Assembly (NCBI GenBank): GCA_934098665.1
Contig: CAKOOO010000007.1
Span: 1-38,952, forward strand
Length of the DNA: 38,952 nucleotides
From: an uncultured Bacilli bacterium
GTDB taxonomy: Bacteria > Bacillota_I > Bacilli_A > RF39 > UBA660
Reading direction: 5' to 3'
Made by a program: the position numbers and the translations under genes. The notes beneath the pieces are model-generated. The model was not told where the DNA came from. It saw only the letters and a list, made by a program, of their open reading frames with translations, and did not search any database. Shown here one piece after another: positions 38,941 through 38,952 of this stretch (positions are counted from its first letter, which is position 1; every line of letters starts with the position of its first letter).

Positions 38941-38952
38941 GTTATTATAACA

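Noticed and set aside
1..38952. Mycoplasma-type code with TGA as Trp
   Set aside because: Conserved Trp positions use TGG, and TGA ends genes cleanly (methyltransferase at 8814, peptide at 38808).

Overview
The window is strongly A+T-rich and uses the standard bacterial code: TGG encodes Trp, and TGA is used as a true stop. Its gene content points to a low-GC Gram-positive (Bacillota, class Bacilli) with a cell wall, probably one of the uncultured gut lineages near Erysipelotrichales/RF39/ML615J-28; that placement is inference. Supporting evidence is Bacillus-like synteny (rsmC-like/ybxB-rpoB-rpoC; rplU-prp-rpmA-x-obg; spoIVA-hup; lon near engB), the sporulation gene spoIVA, an L27 with a cleavable N-terminus plus its Prp protease, ddl and murF, and AGGAGG/AGGTGA ribosome binding sites throughout. 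I saw no phage genes, transposase or CRISPR array.

Layout. 1-1.3 kb: a partial gene, a frameshifted Xre-type repressor relic and a lipoprotein. 1.4-9.6 kb: rpoC, rpoB and an rRNA methyltransferase, then a 37-residue membrane peptide gene with its own strong promoter and terminator. 9.7-12.1 kb: two unknown coupled genes and a Cys-rich surface protein. 12.2-15.2 kb: a DUF192 gene converging on the rplU-prp-rpmA-orf-obg operon, which is headed by an L21 leader. 15.3-21.4 kb: tRNA-Gln(CTG), priA, a SipW/ER-type signal peptidase, hup, spoIVA and a GspE/PilB-type ATPase. 21.5-24.4 kb: a surface protein, an 81-residue protein and a HipA/CtkA-like kinase in one operon. 24.4-30.2 kb: lon, alpha/beta hydrolase, membrane-fused murF and ddl. 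30.3-31.8 kb: an AbiE toxin-antitoxin pair. 31.9-34.4 kb: der, a type IV prepilin-like gene and engB. 34.4-38.95 kb: two large surface proteins between two directly repeated copies of an unusual small element.

How the parts connect. Most of the window is core machinery: RNA polymerase, ribosome assembly by Obg, Der and EngB, L21/L27, replication restart, proteolysis and wall precursor synthesis. The accessory layer is a secreted system. Four surface proteins have N-terminal hydrophobic segments, two of them SipW-type (IGAT/SFAY), and a matching signal peptidase is present. Three of the four end in a DUF6273/C-type-lectin-like domain.

Most notable observations. (i) A candidate type I toxin-antitoxin locus at 38.55-38.94 kb has a 49-residue hydrophobic peptide, a conserved antisense promoter, long 5'-3' mRNA complementarity and a second decayed copy at 34.4 kb; the copies bracket the two surface genes. 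(ii) A roughly 110-bp GC- and CpG-rich patch in the lectin-like tail of the surface gene at 22776-24332 looks like a diversity-generating-retroelement variable region. (iii) RpoB carries Asp and Lys at the positions equivalent to E. coli H526 and Q513, predicting intrinsic rifamycin resistance. (iv) A 19-bp inverted repeat upstream of a surface gene could be an invertible switch.
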